The notes beneath the pieces are model-generated. The model did no database searches. It saw nothing but the letters and a program-made list of their open reading frames with translations, and had not been told where the DNA came from. The translations under genes and the position numbers were made by a program. From Candidatus Tenebribacter davisii (GTDB taxonomy: Bacteria > Cloacimonadota > Cloacimonadia > Cloacimonadales > TCS61), in contig JAVCCH010000178.1 in the NCBI GenBank assembly GCA_030765535.1, forward strand, positions 1 to 45,857: DNA of 45,857 nt, read 5' to 3'. This document shows positions 24,941 through 33,608 of this stretch, one piece after another (position 1 is the stretch's first letter; every line of letters starts with the position of its first letter).

Positions 24941-27073
24941 TTAAAAACTAAATTCAACACCCATGCTCATGGAAGTTATAGTTTCATCTTTACCCTTAAT
25001 TATACCATCATTATTAAGATCAACATAATACTCTTGATAACGTCCAATTAACTGCGTACTTCCACCTAATTCATAACCCAATGAACCGCTTATAACCGCA
25101 TTCGCAGTTTTAAATTCGGACAATTTATCAAATCCGGTTTGAGTATAGCCAATTTCAGCTTTTGAAAGTTTTGGAATAATTTTTGTATCAAGATTTGCTT
25201 TTCCCCATAGTGATCGGTAGTTAGCATCATTATCATCATACATATCTTCGTATGCTACAGTGATAAATAGGAAATTAAGAATATTAGTTGTGAGACCTCC
25301 ATACCAGCCATGAGATTTAGTGGTATACTGAAGAAGACTTTCCTTTGTGAGAACACTATCTATATCGGTGTAGACAGTAGCTCTCTGCTCATCATATAGT
25401 TGATCAAAGTAAGCCGGCAGGAAATCTTCCTGATATATTCTATATTCTAGATTCATGTGAAAAATAAGAAATTTAGAATAGAAACCAGGAAATATAAACC
25501 CCATTTTATGATCCATTATCTGAGCTGCTTCACCATAATGGCTTAATGTGAATAGCGGATTCTGAATAAACGGCAGTTCATAATCAACGCCAAAAACGGT
25601 TACAGCATCTTTTGGGATGTCATTAAAAGATTTATTTCTCAGCAGATCAATATAACCCTCATCTTCATAAAACCAATTATCAAATCCCGTTGAATCTCCA
25701 TTAATTGAAACATATGCATTTAACCAGTCATTAATATCATGATCTACTTCATTATGCCAATTATCATCGAAAGGATAATCATCAAAATAATCCGGGTAAT
25801 TATCATCATCAGAATCCATTAATCCTTTTACTTGATTTCTGCCATGTGCAATAGTTCCACCGAAAACAAGTTTATTTAATAAAGGAATGCTGGTATTATT
25901 TAATGGCTGTATCGTCAGTCTTCCACCCAGAACTTCATTTTTCACAGCATTAGAAGTAAACAGTTCTGCTGTCATTCCGGCTATTGGCAGGTTCCCGCCA
26001 AGTTGTATGCCTATCTGCTTATATTCCGGATAACGCAGCATATTAGAATAATCTTTCATAACAAGTCCATGACCTAAAGTATAAGATTTGAAACCACCAA
26101 GTCTTCCAAAAAAAGAGTCGCCTCGCTGGCCATAACGAAGATAATAAATCTTATTTACATAATCTTCAAAACTATCCCAATCTTCTTTTCGTACTTTACC
26201 GTTGCTATCGATCATAAGATCAATATCCAGTCCGAGACCAAATTTGCCGAAAGTAAGTTCAGGCAATAACCTGATCTGGGTATAAGTTTTTTCTCCCAGC
26301 ATTACTGAGCCAACTCCTCCACCCATGTTAAAAGGTCCTGAAAGTGTTGATTCTTCTGTGTCTTCCTCTAGAACTTCAGTTTCCGGCTCTATTACAGGTT
26401 CTATGTGTTCTGTCGGCGGAACTTTTTCACTCTCAATTTTAGGAGGGATTTCTTTCTTTATCATGTCATAATCTTCATTAATGAATTCATTTGTAGCTTC
26501 ATTAATTTCGTCAGGTGAAAATGGAGTTAAAACAATTGGTTGATCTCCAGAAATCGTACCTTTTTGCCCTGCTCCTACCGATATATTTTCGCCAGTGATC
26601 GTGTTTTGGAATAAGACTTCACCTTCAAATGTAAATAACTCAGTAATACCATCTTCATTTACATTCATCATAAAGTTGGTTCCTTTTACCGAAGCAACAG
26701 TTGTGGATGTATTGATCTCAAATCCACCTGAACCTTTTTCTACTTTAGCCCAGAGTTCACCCATTTTAAGAAAGCTTTTCTTGTTGAATTTGCCACCCTC
26801 TTCTTCTGTTCTAATATTTAGAATAGTATTAGGAAATAGCTTAATAATGGAACTCTCATCATTGAACTTGATAGCAGCAAAAGATTCTGTTTTTGTTTCA
26901 ATCTCATCTCCATTGAAAAGCTTGTCACCAAGCTTTAATACACTACTTTCAAGATCTCTGGTGAGATTCACATTCCCTTTAATTTTAAGTGGATATGCAA
27001 CTGAATCAATCGCATAAGCTCTCACTAGACTGATAATTATAAATGTTGCTATTAAAATATTTCTTTTATTCAT
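24941..27073 (-). CDS. Exported FecR-domain protein with C-terminal beta-barrel-like region
   Basis: 710 residues. A signal peptide (1 to about 21) is followed by a FecR-type domain (about 45-180), including SFAAIKFNDESSIIKLFPNT and TTVASVKGTNFMMNVNEDG, the pattern of FecR sensors. A Pro/Glu-rich linker follows (about 207-245). The rest (250-710) has alternating amphipathic strands and ends in MGVEFSF, as outer-membrane barrels do. Two calcium-binding-like loops occur: DSDDDNYPDYFDDYPFDD near 420 (thrombospondin type 3-like) and DLNNDGIIKGKD near 690 (EF-hand-like). Location is probably outer membrane or surface. GGGAGGATACA precedes the ATG. No sigma factor or anti-sigma partner is adjacent, so a classic FecR signalling role is not supported. 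Confidence 0.78.
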   Translation of the reverse strand: MNKRNILIATFIIISLVRAYAIDSVAYPLKIKGNVNLTRDLESSVLKLGDKLFNGDEIETKTESFAAIKFNDESSIIKLFPNTILNIRTEEEGGKFNKKSFLKMGELWAKVEKGSGGFEINTSTTVASVKGTNFMMNVNEDGITELFTFEGEVLFQNTITGENISVGAGQKGTISGDQPIVLTPFSPDEINEATNEFINEDYDMIKKEIPPKIESEKVPPTEHIEPVIEPETEVLEEDTEESTLSGPFNMGGGVGSVMLGEKTYTQIRLLPELTFGKFGLGLDIDLMIDSNGKVRKEDWDSFEDYVNKIYYLRYGQRGDSFFGRLGGFKSYTLGHGLVMKDYSNMLRYPEYKQIGIQLGGNLPIAGMTAELFTSNAVKNEVLGGRLTIQPLNNTSIPLLNKLVFGGTIAHGRNQVKGLMDSDDDNYPDYFDDYPFDDNWHNEVDHDINDWLNAYVSINGDSTGFDNWFYEDEGYIDLLRNKSFNDIPKDAVTVFGVDYELPFIQNPLFTLSHYGEAAQIMDHKMGFIFPGFYSKFLIFHMNLEYRIYQEDFLPAYFDQLYDEQRATVYTDIDSVLTKESLLQYTTKSHGWYGGLTTNILNFLFITVAYEDMYDDNDANYRSLWGKANLDTKIIPKLSKAEIGYTQTGFDKLSEFKTANAVISGSLGYELGGSTQLIGRYQEYYVDLNNDGIIKGKDETITSMSMGVEFSF

Positions 27074-27231
27074 TGTATCCTCCCGAAAAATTTATATTAA
27101 AATCTCCATTAAGTATGCATGATGTCAAGAATAATGTAGAGAACACTACATGGAATGCATTATCAGATTTGTTTTTATAGACAGAATCAGTTGATATTTT
27201 TTCTTGATAATTGAAAGGATTTGAGGAAGAA

Positions 27232-28713
27232 ATGCAATATAAATATTTAGCAGAATGGTTAGAAGAAAACAGGAAACAAAATCTTATCTTAAGATCATTA
27301 GGTAAATTTGAAGATCAATATTTCATTGAATTCAGTAAGCAAAAAAAAGGTCTTCACATTAATCTTTCATCGCAGGATTGTTTCTGCTTCTTTACTCAAA
27401 ATAAGACTCTTCCTTTTATACACAAAAACGAACTTGATACATTTAACACTCATCTTAGTAAAGCACGTTTAATAGAATTTAGCATATTTGAGACAGATAG
27501 AATAATATCCCTGAATTTCTCTAAAGTTGATATTTATAATAACAAGCAGAACTACACATTAGTTTTGGAATTAATTCCACGTTATCAAAATATTATTCTT
27601 CTTAGGCAAGAAGCAGACAATGTACGGATATTAGACTGCATAAGAAAAGTAAGCTTTGCTGAAAACAAGCAGAGACAGATCCTGCCTGGGTTGGCATATA
27701 CTCCACCTCAAACAGATTTTATGATAAACAAAGAAGAAGTAAAGTTTCCTGTTAGTATCCAAACAATAAAGAAAATTAGTGAATCCTCTACTGATCTTCC
27801 AAATTTTAATTCAATGAATCCATTATTTGAAGATTTGTATTTCAACTGGATATTCAAGGCAAGAAACGATAGAATAAAAAATGAAAAGATCAAACAATTC
27901 AATAAAGTGATTAAGAAGAAAAACAAAAAGATCGAAAAGCAGAAAGAAGAACTTCTAATAGCAAATAAGGAAGAAGCTTGGAAACAACAGGCAGAACTAT
28001 TAAAGGCGAATTTTACTTTACTAAAAAAAGGAATGAACTCGATTCTTCTTAAGAATTACTATGTGGCTGATTTCCCTGAGATCGAGGTAAAACTGGATCC
28101 TGATAAAGGTGCTAAACAGAATATTGAGAACTACTTTAAAAAATATCGCAAAGCAAGAGATGGAAAAGTAGAAATTCAAAAACAAATTAAAAAAACTCAA
28201 CATGAGATCGAAATATTAAAGAAAAATATTTTTGATCTGGAAGAAATAGAAATATTCTTGGCAAATCAAGAAAAAAGTAAAAAAACAAAACCTCAAAAAA
28301 CTAGTTATAAAAAGATAACTATCAATGAAGATTGGGAAATTTATATTGGCAGAACCAGTAATGAAAATGATATACTTACTACACGTTTTGCCAAACCGCA
28401 CGACTGGTGGTTCCACACGAGAGTATTTAGAGGAACACATGTAATTTTACGCAATTTCAACAAGAAGGAACTTCCGGGCAAATTAAGACTTTTATGTTCC
28501 CAACTTGCAGCTTACTACAGCAAGGCAAAAAAATCTACCAACGTGCCTGTTGATCATACTCAAATACGTTATGTGCGAAAACCACGGGGAAGTGCCCCCG
28601 GATATGTTACATATACAAATCAGAAAACTCTATTCGTCGATCCGCTAAGTATACGAGCTGTTTCTGAAATTTTAGATAATAAACACAGAGACACAAAGAC
28701 ACAGAATATGTAG
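27232..28713 (+). CDS. rqcH: NFACT-family protein (RqcH-like, ribosome quality control)
   Basis: 493 residues. The N-terminal NFACT-N domain carries D89-R90 in ETDRIISLNF, equivalent to the DR pair needed by Bacillus RqcH for recruiting tRNA-Ala to stalled 50S subunits. A long coiled-coil middle spans about 205-345. The NFACT-R domain has DWWFHTRVFRGTHVILR near 398 and PRGSAPGYVTYTNQKTLFVDP near 455. By family knowledge it adds alanine tails to nascent chains; older annotations call it fibronectin-binding protein. The start at 27232 follows GAGGAAGAA; the TTG at 27211 lacks a site. The last residues (HRDTKTQNM) are encoded by an 8-mer tandem repeat and look like a late addition. Confidence 0.9.
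   Translation: MQYKYLAEWLEENRKQNLILRSLGKFEDQYFIEFSKQKKGLHINLSSQDCFCFFTQNKTLPFIHKNELDTFNTHLSKARLIEFSIFETDRIISLNFSKVDIYNNKQNYTLVLELIPRYQNIILLRQEADNVRILDCIRKVSFAENKQRQILPGLAYTPPQTDFMINKEEVKFPVSIQTIKKISESSTDLPNFNSMNPLFEDLYFNWIFKARNDRIKNEKIKQFNKVIKKKNKKIEKQKEELLIANKEEAWKQQAELLKANFTLLKKGMNSILLKNYYVADFPEIEVKLDPDKGAKQNIENYFKKYRKARDGKVEIQKQIKKTQHEIEILKKNIFDLEEIEIFLANQEKSKKTKPQKTSYKKITINEDWEIYIGRTSNENDILTTRFAKPHDWWFHTRVFRGTHVILRNFNKKELPGKLRLLCSQLAAYYSKAKKSTNVPVDHTQIRYVRKPRGSAPGYVTYTNQKTLFVDPLSIRAVSEILDNKHRDTKTQNM
28683..28706 (+). repeat. 8-mer tandem repeat within the rqcH 3' end
   Basis: Three consecutive units ACACAGAG, ACACAAAG and ACACAGAA are read in frame as the last residues of the RqcH-like protein. 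The unit resembles the ACACAGAG-type intergenic repeats I recall from other genomes. Confidence 0.6.
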
Positions 28714-28792
28714 AGTAGTGAAACAAATCAAAGACTATGATGTATTCAGTGATATTCGATGTTTAATAATAAGTAAATAGGAAGGAATAATT

Positions 28793-29476
28793 ATGAATAA
28801 AGGGATCGTACTTTTAAGTGGTGGAATGGATAGTTTGGTAACAGCAGCTATTGCAAAAAAAGAGTGTGATGAGATTTACTTTCTGCATTTGAATTACGGG
28901 CAGAAAACAGAGGTAAGGGAAATGAGGGCATTCCGTAAAATGTGCAAGTTCTTCAATCCTAAAGACATCCTTGTTGTAGATATAAGTTACCTGAAAGAAA
29001 TTGGTGGCTCAAGTTTGACTGATGATAAAATGAAGATAAAAGATCATGATGGTGAGGAAGGTGTTCCTGATTCTTATGTACCTTTTAGAAATGCTCATTT
29101 GGTTACCATTGGAGCAAGCTGGGCGGAAGTTATCGGAGTTAACAGAATATACGTCGGTGCAGTGGAAGAAGACAGTTCAGGATATCCTGACTGCCGGGAG
29201 AGTTTTTATAAAGCATTGGAAAAAGCCATTGATCTGGGTACAAAAGATGAAACCAAAATTGAACTGAGAACACCTATAATACATAAAAGAAAAGCTGAGA
29301 TAATTAAACTCGGATTTGAAATGGGAGCACCACTAGAGTTAAGTTGGAGCTGTTATAAGAATAATGATATTGCCTGCGGAAAATGCGATAGTTGTGTACT
29401 GAGAATAAACGCCTTCAAAGAAGCAGGAATGAAAGACCCGATAAAATATGCGATTGAGATAGATTGGGAAAATTGA
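28793..29476 (+). CDS. queC: 7-cyano-7-deazaguanine synthase
   Basis: ATP-dependent conversion of 7-carboxy-7-deazaguanine to preQ0 for queuosine. 227 residues. The PP-loop motif SGGMDS is at 9-14; YGQ, YVPFRNA and VGAVEEDSSGYPDCR follow. The zinc site is C187, C195, C198 and C201 (CGKCDSC). AGGAAGGAATAATT precedes the ATG. No preQ1 riboswitch is evident in the 79-base gap upstream. trmFO begins inside its 3' end, so both tRNA-modification genes are in one transcript. QueA is encoded at 14356. Confidence 0.97.
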   Translation: MNKGIVLLSGGMDSLVTAAIAKKECDEIYFLHLNYGQKTEVREMRAFRKMCKFFNPKDILVVDISYLKEIGGSSLTDDKMKIKDHDGEEGVPDSYVPFRNAHLVTIGASWAEVIGVNRIYVGAVEEDSSGYPDCRESFYKALEKAIDLGTKDETKIELRTPIIHKRKAEIIKLGFEMGAPLELSWSCYKNNDIACGKCDSCVLRINAFKEAGMKDPIKYAIEIDWEN

Positions 29477-30807
29477 AAATAGAAAGTAAAATAAAAACAA
29501 TTAAAATAATAGGTGCCGGGCTTGCCGGCTGTGAAGCGGCTCTGCAATTTGCTGATAATAACTGGCAGGTTGAACTTTATGAAATGCGACCCGGTAAACA
29601 AACCGAAGCACATCAAACCGGTGATTTTGCAGAGGTCGTTTGCAGTAATTCCCTCAAAAGTAAATTAATAACAACAGCTTCCGGATTGTTAAAAGAAGAG
29701 ATGAAAATTTTGGGTTGTAAACTACTGCCAATTGCTGAAGAATACAGTGTTCCTGCCGGAAATGCTTTAGCTGTTGATCGGGATAAATTTGCCCGGGAAG
29801 TAACAAAAATTATTCAAAATAATCCCAATATCAATGTTCATAGGGAAGAAGTAACTTCTTTGGATGATGAACTCACAATCATAGCAACCGGTCCACTAAC
29901 ATCACAAAGACTTACTGGTGAATTGATAAAAATTATTGGAGATGAGCATCTCTATTTCTTTGATGCTATTGCACCGATCATCACTGCCGAAAGTGTTGAT
30001 GAAAGCATTGTTTATCGCAAAACACGTTATGATAAGGGTGAGGCTGATTACCTGAATTGTCCTTTTTCTAAAGACGAGTATTATGCATTTGTAGATGCTT
30101 TAAATGAAGCAGAAAAGCATGAAGTTCATGAATTTGAAAGTAGATTCTTTAAAGAGATAGATTTCAAGTACTATGAGAACTGTACTCCCATTGAAGAGCT
30201 TGCTCGAAGAGGAAAAGATACATTGCGTTATGGTGTGATGAAACCGGTTGGCCTGGATGATCCCAGAACGGGAAAATGGCCCTACGCTGTAATTCAATTG
30301 CGAACAGAAAATAACGATAGAACTTCTTATAACTTGGTTGGCTGTCAGACAATGTTGAAGTATGGGGAACAGAAACGAATATTTCGTTTGATCCCGGGCA
30401 TGCAAAAGGCAGAATTTGTTAGATTTGGTTCGATCCACCGCAATACATATTTGAATGGACCTCATATTTTAAAAGATGATATGTCATTAAAAAAGAAATC
30501 AAATGTTTATATTGCCGGTCAGCTGGCTGGTGTAGAAGGTTATGTGGAATCAATTTTAGCAGGGTTGCTTGTTGCACAAGTAATTACAGGAGAATTACAA
30601 AATACTAATGATATGTTGCCACTCACAACAATTTCTGGTCAACTTTGGAGACACCTTGTTTCACCAACAAAAAACTTCCAGCCAATGAATGCAAACTTTG
30701 GATTGCTTTCTCCATTAAAGGAACGAATTAGAGATAAAAAACGGAGGAAGCAAATGTATTTTGAAAGGGCAATAAAAGATTTGAAAAGTAAACTTGAAAA
30801 AGTGTAA
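29464..30807 (+). CDS. trmFO: Methylenetetrahydrofolate--tRNA-(uracil-5-)-methyltransferase
   Basis: Flavin- and folate-dependent formation of m5U54 in the tRNA T-loop. About 447 residues. The FAD loop IIGAGLAGCEAA is near the N-terminus; VCSNSLKS, YSVPAGNALAVDR, GVMKPVGLDDPRTG and GQLAGVEGYVESILAGLL are TrmFO signatures. The start is not certain: TTG at 29464 or TTG at 29473 (overlapping the queC TGA), neither with a strong ribosome binding site, and no ATG precedes the FAD motif. Either way it overlaps queC and is translationally coupled. A dispersed hairpin repeat follows its stop. Confidence 0.95.
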   Translation: MGKLKIESKIKTIKIIGAGLAGCEAALQFADNNWQVELYEMRPGKQTEAHQTGDFAEVVCSNSLKSKLITTASGLLKEEMKILGCKLLPIAEEYSVPAGNALAVDRDKFAREVTKIIQNNPNINVHREEVTSLDDELTIIATGPLTSQRLTGELIKIIGDEHLYFFDAIAPIITAESVDESIVYRKTRYDKGEADYLNCPFSKDEYYAFVDALNEAEKHEVHEFESRFFKEIDFKYYENCTPIEELARRGKDTLRYGVMKPVGLDDPRTGKWPYAVIQLRTENNDRTSYNLVGCQTMLKYGEQKRIFRLIPGMQKAEFVRFGSIHRNTYLNGPHILKDDMSLKKKSNVYIAGQLAGVEGYVESILAGLLVAQVITGELQNTNDMLPLTTISGQLWRHLVSPTKNFQPMNANFGLLSPLKERIRDKKRRKQMYFERAIKDLKSKLEKV

Positions 30808-30815
30808 TTAAGGCA

Positions 30816-30848
30816 GGACGTATCATTCTGATGCGTCCAAAATGTTTA
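30816..30848. repeat. Dispersed hairpin repeat, copy 2
   Basis: A perfect 10-bp stem (30816-30825 with 30829-30838, one G-U) with loop TTC. Bases 30819-30848 match 2985-3014 at 26 of 30 positions. It sits between convergent trmFO and the beta-helix gene and might act as a weak bidirectional terminator, though no T run follows. Confidence 0.75.
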
Positions 30849-32072
30849 TTCAATAAAGTCTCTGTAAAAATCAGAATTTTCCAAAATTGTTATCCGATTT
30901 ATCCACTCTTTTTGACTTTTTAAAATATCTTCGAATTTTTTTAAATTTATATCATGATTTGATAATCGAGGATCAGCTCTTCTATTATCATAAAAAAGGT
31001 TTTTATCAATAGTAAAATCATCTGGAACAAGATGCTCTGCCAGTGAGCATTGAAAACCATAGTAATCGGGTGAATCGTAAAGAGAATCCTGAGCAGTTCT
31101 TACAATGATATTCTCAATAAAAAAACCGGGATTTTCTTTAGTAGAAGAAGTTATAGAAGCTCCCATAGCACCGGTTTTATAAATAATATTATTACTGATG
31201 AATCCTCTTGGTTTCCCTTTGTCTGCATCCCAAAGTGAAATTCCCCAGGTAGTTACATCTTCCACGATATTATACTCTATTATCCCTTCAGCATCTACAA
31301 AAATTCCGATCCCTTTCCAATATCTTTTAACCAGATTATTCCGTATAGTGGCTTTTGCATTCCAGGTAATACCTATTCCAATTCCTCTTCCACCTTGTGC
31401 ATATCTACCACCTGTTTTGTGAACTCCATCTATAATATTTTCTTCTATCATTGCTTCAGAGTCCCGATATAAAGCAATTCCATCCCAGGAATTTTTTGTG
31501 ATCAAATTATTATAAATTCTTAAAAATGAATTTTCACGTCCGCAAATTCCCATTATCCCCACAATATTCTTCTCTATCAATGATGTGTCACCATAATTCC
31601 GGGAGATCTTGTTATTACGAATAACAACATTGCTGTTCTTAACCACAATTGCTGCATCAGTAGCAAATTCACTTGAATCTCTAATCCCACCTGTGATCGT
31701 AAGATTTTCAAGAACACAATTTTCACAATTAAAAACAAATAAACCATATCCTGAATTTGTTATTATTACTGCAGTTTTATCATCAGGTCCAGAAATTTTT
31801 ATATCTTTTCCGGAAATTATCAGGCCAGCCGTTGCTGCGATCAATGTATCTTGAATTTCGCAGTTCCCGCAAGTTGAATCTATAATTGACTGAGCACTAA
31901 GATCATAAATACCACTTGCAAGAATAATATTGATATTTTGTTGAGGCTTGTTAAATAGCTTTTCTAACTGATCAGCTGTAGAGATCCTGATCGTCGGGTT
32001 AGGTTTTGTTAATATAAAATTCAAGATGAGTATTAGTGTAAATAAGATTGCAGTTATATGATATTTTTTCAT
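30846..32072 (-). CDS. Exported right-handed parallel beta-helix protein
   Basis: 408 residues. A hydrophobic N-terminal segment (about 6-22) acts as a signal peptide or anchor. From about 90 to 340, repeated turns rich in N and G (for example VVIRNNKISRNYGD, LRIYNNLITKNSWDGIALY, ATIRNNLVKRYWKGIGIF) match the NosD/pectate-lyase-like beta-helix repeat. C68 and C71 (TCGNC) and C115/C118 (CENC) form Cys pairs. Possibly a polysaccharide lyase or surface protein; no catalytic residues can be assigned. The start overlaps the amidohydrolase stop by four bases, so the two are co-transcribed. Confidence 0.85.
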   Translation of the reverse strand: MKKYHITAILFTLILILNFILTKPNPTIRISTADQLEKLFNKPQQNINIILASGIYDLSAQSIIDSTCGNCEIQDTLIAATAGLIISGKDIKISGPDDKTAVIITNSGYGLFVFNCENCVLENLTITGGIRDSSEFATDAAIVVKNSNVVIRNNKISRNYGDTSLIEKNIVGIMGICGRENSFLRIYNNLITKNSWDGIALYRDSEAMIEENIIDGVHKTGGRYAQGGRGIGIGITWNAKATIRNNLVKRYWKGIGIFVDAEGIIEYNIVEDVTTWGISLWDADKGKPRGFISNNIIYKTGAMGASITSSTKENPGFFIENIIVRTAQDSLYDSPDYYGFQCSLAEHLVPDDFTIDKNLFYDNRRADPRLSNHDINLKKFEDILKSQKEWINRITILENSDFYRDFIE

Positions 32073-32866
32073 AACTTATACATCTCCGTTCTGCGATCTG
32101 ATAAAAGATCATTAAATTCGGTAACACTCTTATCTTCTGCTACCAGTGGGTCGATTTCAGTTACAAAAACCGATTCTTCCGTTTGATCCATCCTGTGAAT
32201 TATCTGTCCCTTTGTGTTCACGACCTGGCTCATCCCCGTAAAATTTAGTTGCTTATCACCGTTTTTCTCTCTACCTGTTCTATTGGAAGTTAAAGAGAAT
32301 ACTCCATTTTCAAGGGATCTTGTAAGCATTGCCTGCTGACCCCAGGGAAGAACAAGATTAGTTGGATGTGCAATTATTTGAGCTCCCGCTAAAGCTAAAG
32401 ATCGTGCTGACTCAGGGAATATCCAGTCAAAACAGATCATTATCCCAATTTTGATATTATTCTTGGCATTGAAAACATTAAATCCGGTATCTCCAGCCTT
32501 AAACCATTTTTTTTCTTCAAAAAATAGATGAGTTTTTCTGTATAATTGAACTGATCCATCAGGGTTGATCAATATGGCAGAATTGTAGATATATTCATTA
32601 GATTTCTCAGCAATACCAACTACATAGCTTGTATTATTCTGTTTAGCAAGTTTTTTGAAAGCTACAGCAGTAGGTCCATTTTGAGGATTTTCGGAAATAC
32701 TTTTAACTTCCTCCTTCAAATTGAAAATATATCCACTGGATGCAAGTTCAGGTAAAACTATAAGGTCAGCAGTAACATTTCTCAACAGGTCTCCCATTTT
32801 TTCCAAGTTCTTCTCTTTTTGCAAAAATTCAGGTTTGAACTGGCATATTCCAACCTTATATCCCAT
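32069..32866 (-). CDS. Carbon-nitrogen hydrolase (nitrilase superfamily)
   Basis: 265 residues. The catalytic triad E40 (LPELASSGY), K111 (YRKTHLF) and C145 (MICFDWIFPES) is intact. The fold cleaves amide or nitrile bonds; the substrate could be an omega-amide, a carbamoyl amine or another small amide and cannot be fixed from sequence. The start at 32866 is preferred because GGAGG lies five bases upstream of this ATG; the frame could extend to 32887 without support. Divergent from the rimP operon. Confidence 0.93.
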   Translation of the reverse strand: MGYKVGICQFKPEFLQKEKNLEKMGDLLRNVTADLIVLPELASSGYIFNLKEEVKSISENPQNGPTAVAFKKLAKQNNTSYVVGIAEKSNEYIYNSAILINPDGSVQLYRKTHLFFEEKKWFKAGDTGFNVFNAKNNIKIGIMICFDWIFPESARSLALAGAQIIAHPTNLVLPWGQQAMLTRSLENGVFSLTSNRTGREKNGDKQLNFTGMSQVVNTKGQIIHRMDQTEESVFVTEIDPLVAEDKSVTEFNDLLSDRRTEMYKL

Positions 32867-32987
32867 GTAACCTCCATAGCAACTCATATGAAAAAAGTGA
32901 ATCCAGATTTGTCAATCTTAAATCAATTGGGTAAGTTTAAAGAGATGTAATATTATAATTAAATTATATTTATATAATAATTTACTC

Positions 32988-33120
32988 TTGACAGCATAAG
33001 ACCTAAATTTTTATTGAAATCGAAGTAAATAAAAAGCGTATAGTTTTTTTGCTGACATCTTTGGTCAGCATTTTTTTGATAAAAAATAGATACCACTGTC
33101 ATTCAGTGGTTTAGTCATTT
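32988..33120 (+). promoter_or_regulatory. Promoter and leader of the rimP-nusA-infB operon
   Basis: TTGACA at 32988-32993 is a candidate -35, with a weak -10 (TATTGA, 18-base spacing). The leader that follows contains a terminator-shaped hairpin at 33050-33077 and a second hairpin ACCACTG/CAGTGGT near 33090-33110, before the GGAGGG ribosome binding site of rimP. The layout suggests attenuation. Confidence 0.45.
33050..33077 (+). terminator. Leader terminator-like hairpin upstream of rimP
   Basis: TGCTGAC (33050-33056) pairs with GTCAGCA (33064-33070) around a 7-base loop, followed by seven T. It has no rightward gene before it, so it can only act on the operon's own leader transcript. Confidence 0.7.
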
Positions 33121-33138
33121 TATGGAGGGTTTTTTAGG

Positions 33139-33594
33139 GTGGATCTAAAAGATAGAATCGAGCAATTAACAAAAGAAGCTTGTGTGGATGTGGGTGTAGC
33201 ATTATATGATATAATTCTAAAGCAAGCATCCAAGGGCTTAATCGTACTGATCTACATTACTAAGATCGGTGGTGTGACAATAGATGAGTGTAAGAAAGTG
33301 AGTAGATTAATTTCTGAAGTTCTTGAGACCGAAGATATAATAAAAGAGAGATTTTTTCTAGAGATATCATCTCCCGGTCTTGAACGGTTACTGAATCAGA
33401 AGAGGCATTATGTAAGTGCTATTGGTGAGAAAGTACAGGTCACTTTTGCAGAGAATGAGGAAAATGTGACAGCTATCGGCGAGTTAAAAGAAGTTTTACC
33501 GGAAAGTATCAAGATTGAATTTGATGATACTGTTAAAGAAATTCAGCTAACTGATGTGAAGAAAGCAAAAACGTATTTTGATTATAAGAAATAA
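33139..33594 (+). CDS. rimP: Ribosome maturation factor RimP
   Basis: Needed for 30S subunit assembly. 151 residues, normal length. The N-terminal alpha-beta domain has GVTIDECKKVSRLISEVLE and FFLEISSPGLERLL, the clearest family blocks; the C-terminal SH3-like domain follows. It starts with GTG, nine bases after GGAGGG. First gene of the rimP-nusA-ylxR-ylxQ-infB-rbfA operon, the conserved order in many bacteria. Confidence 0.95.
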   Translation: MDLKDRIEQLTKEACVDVGVALYDIILKQASKGLIVLIYITKIGGVTIDECKKVSRLISEVLETEDIIKERFFLEISSPGLERLLNQKRHYVSAIGEKVQVTFAENEENVTAIGELKEVLPESIKIEFDDTVKEIQLTDVKKAKTYFDYKK

Positions 33595-33608
33595 ATAGTG
33601 AGGAGATT

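Noticed and set aside
28714-28792. preQ1 riboswitch upstream of queC
   Set aside because: The short gap lacks the C-rich loop and A-rich tail of preQ1 aptamers; the queA leader, inside an operon, shows none either.
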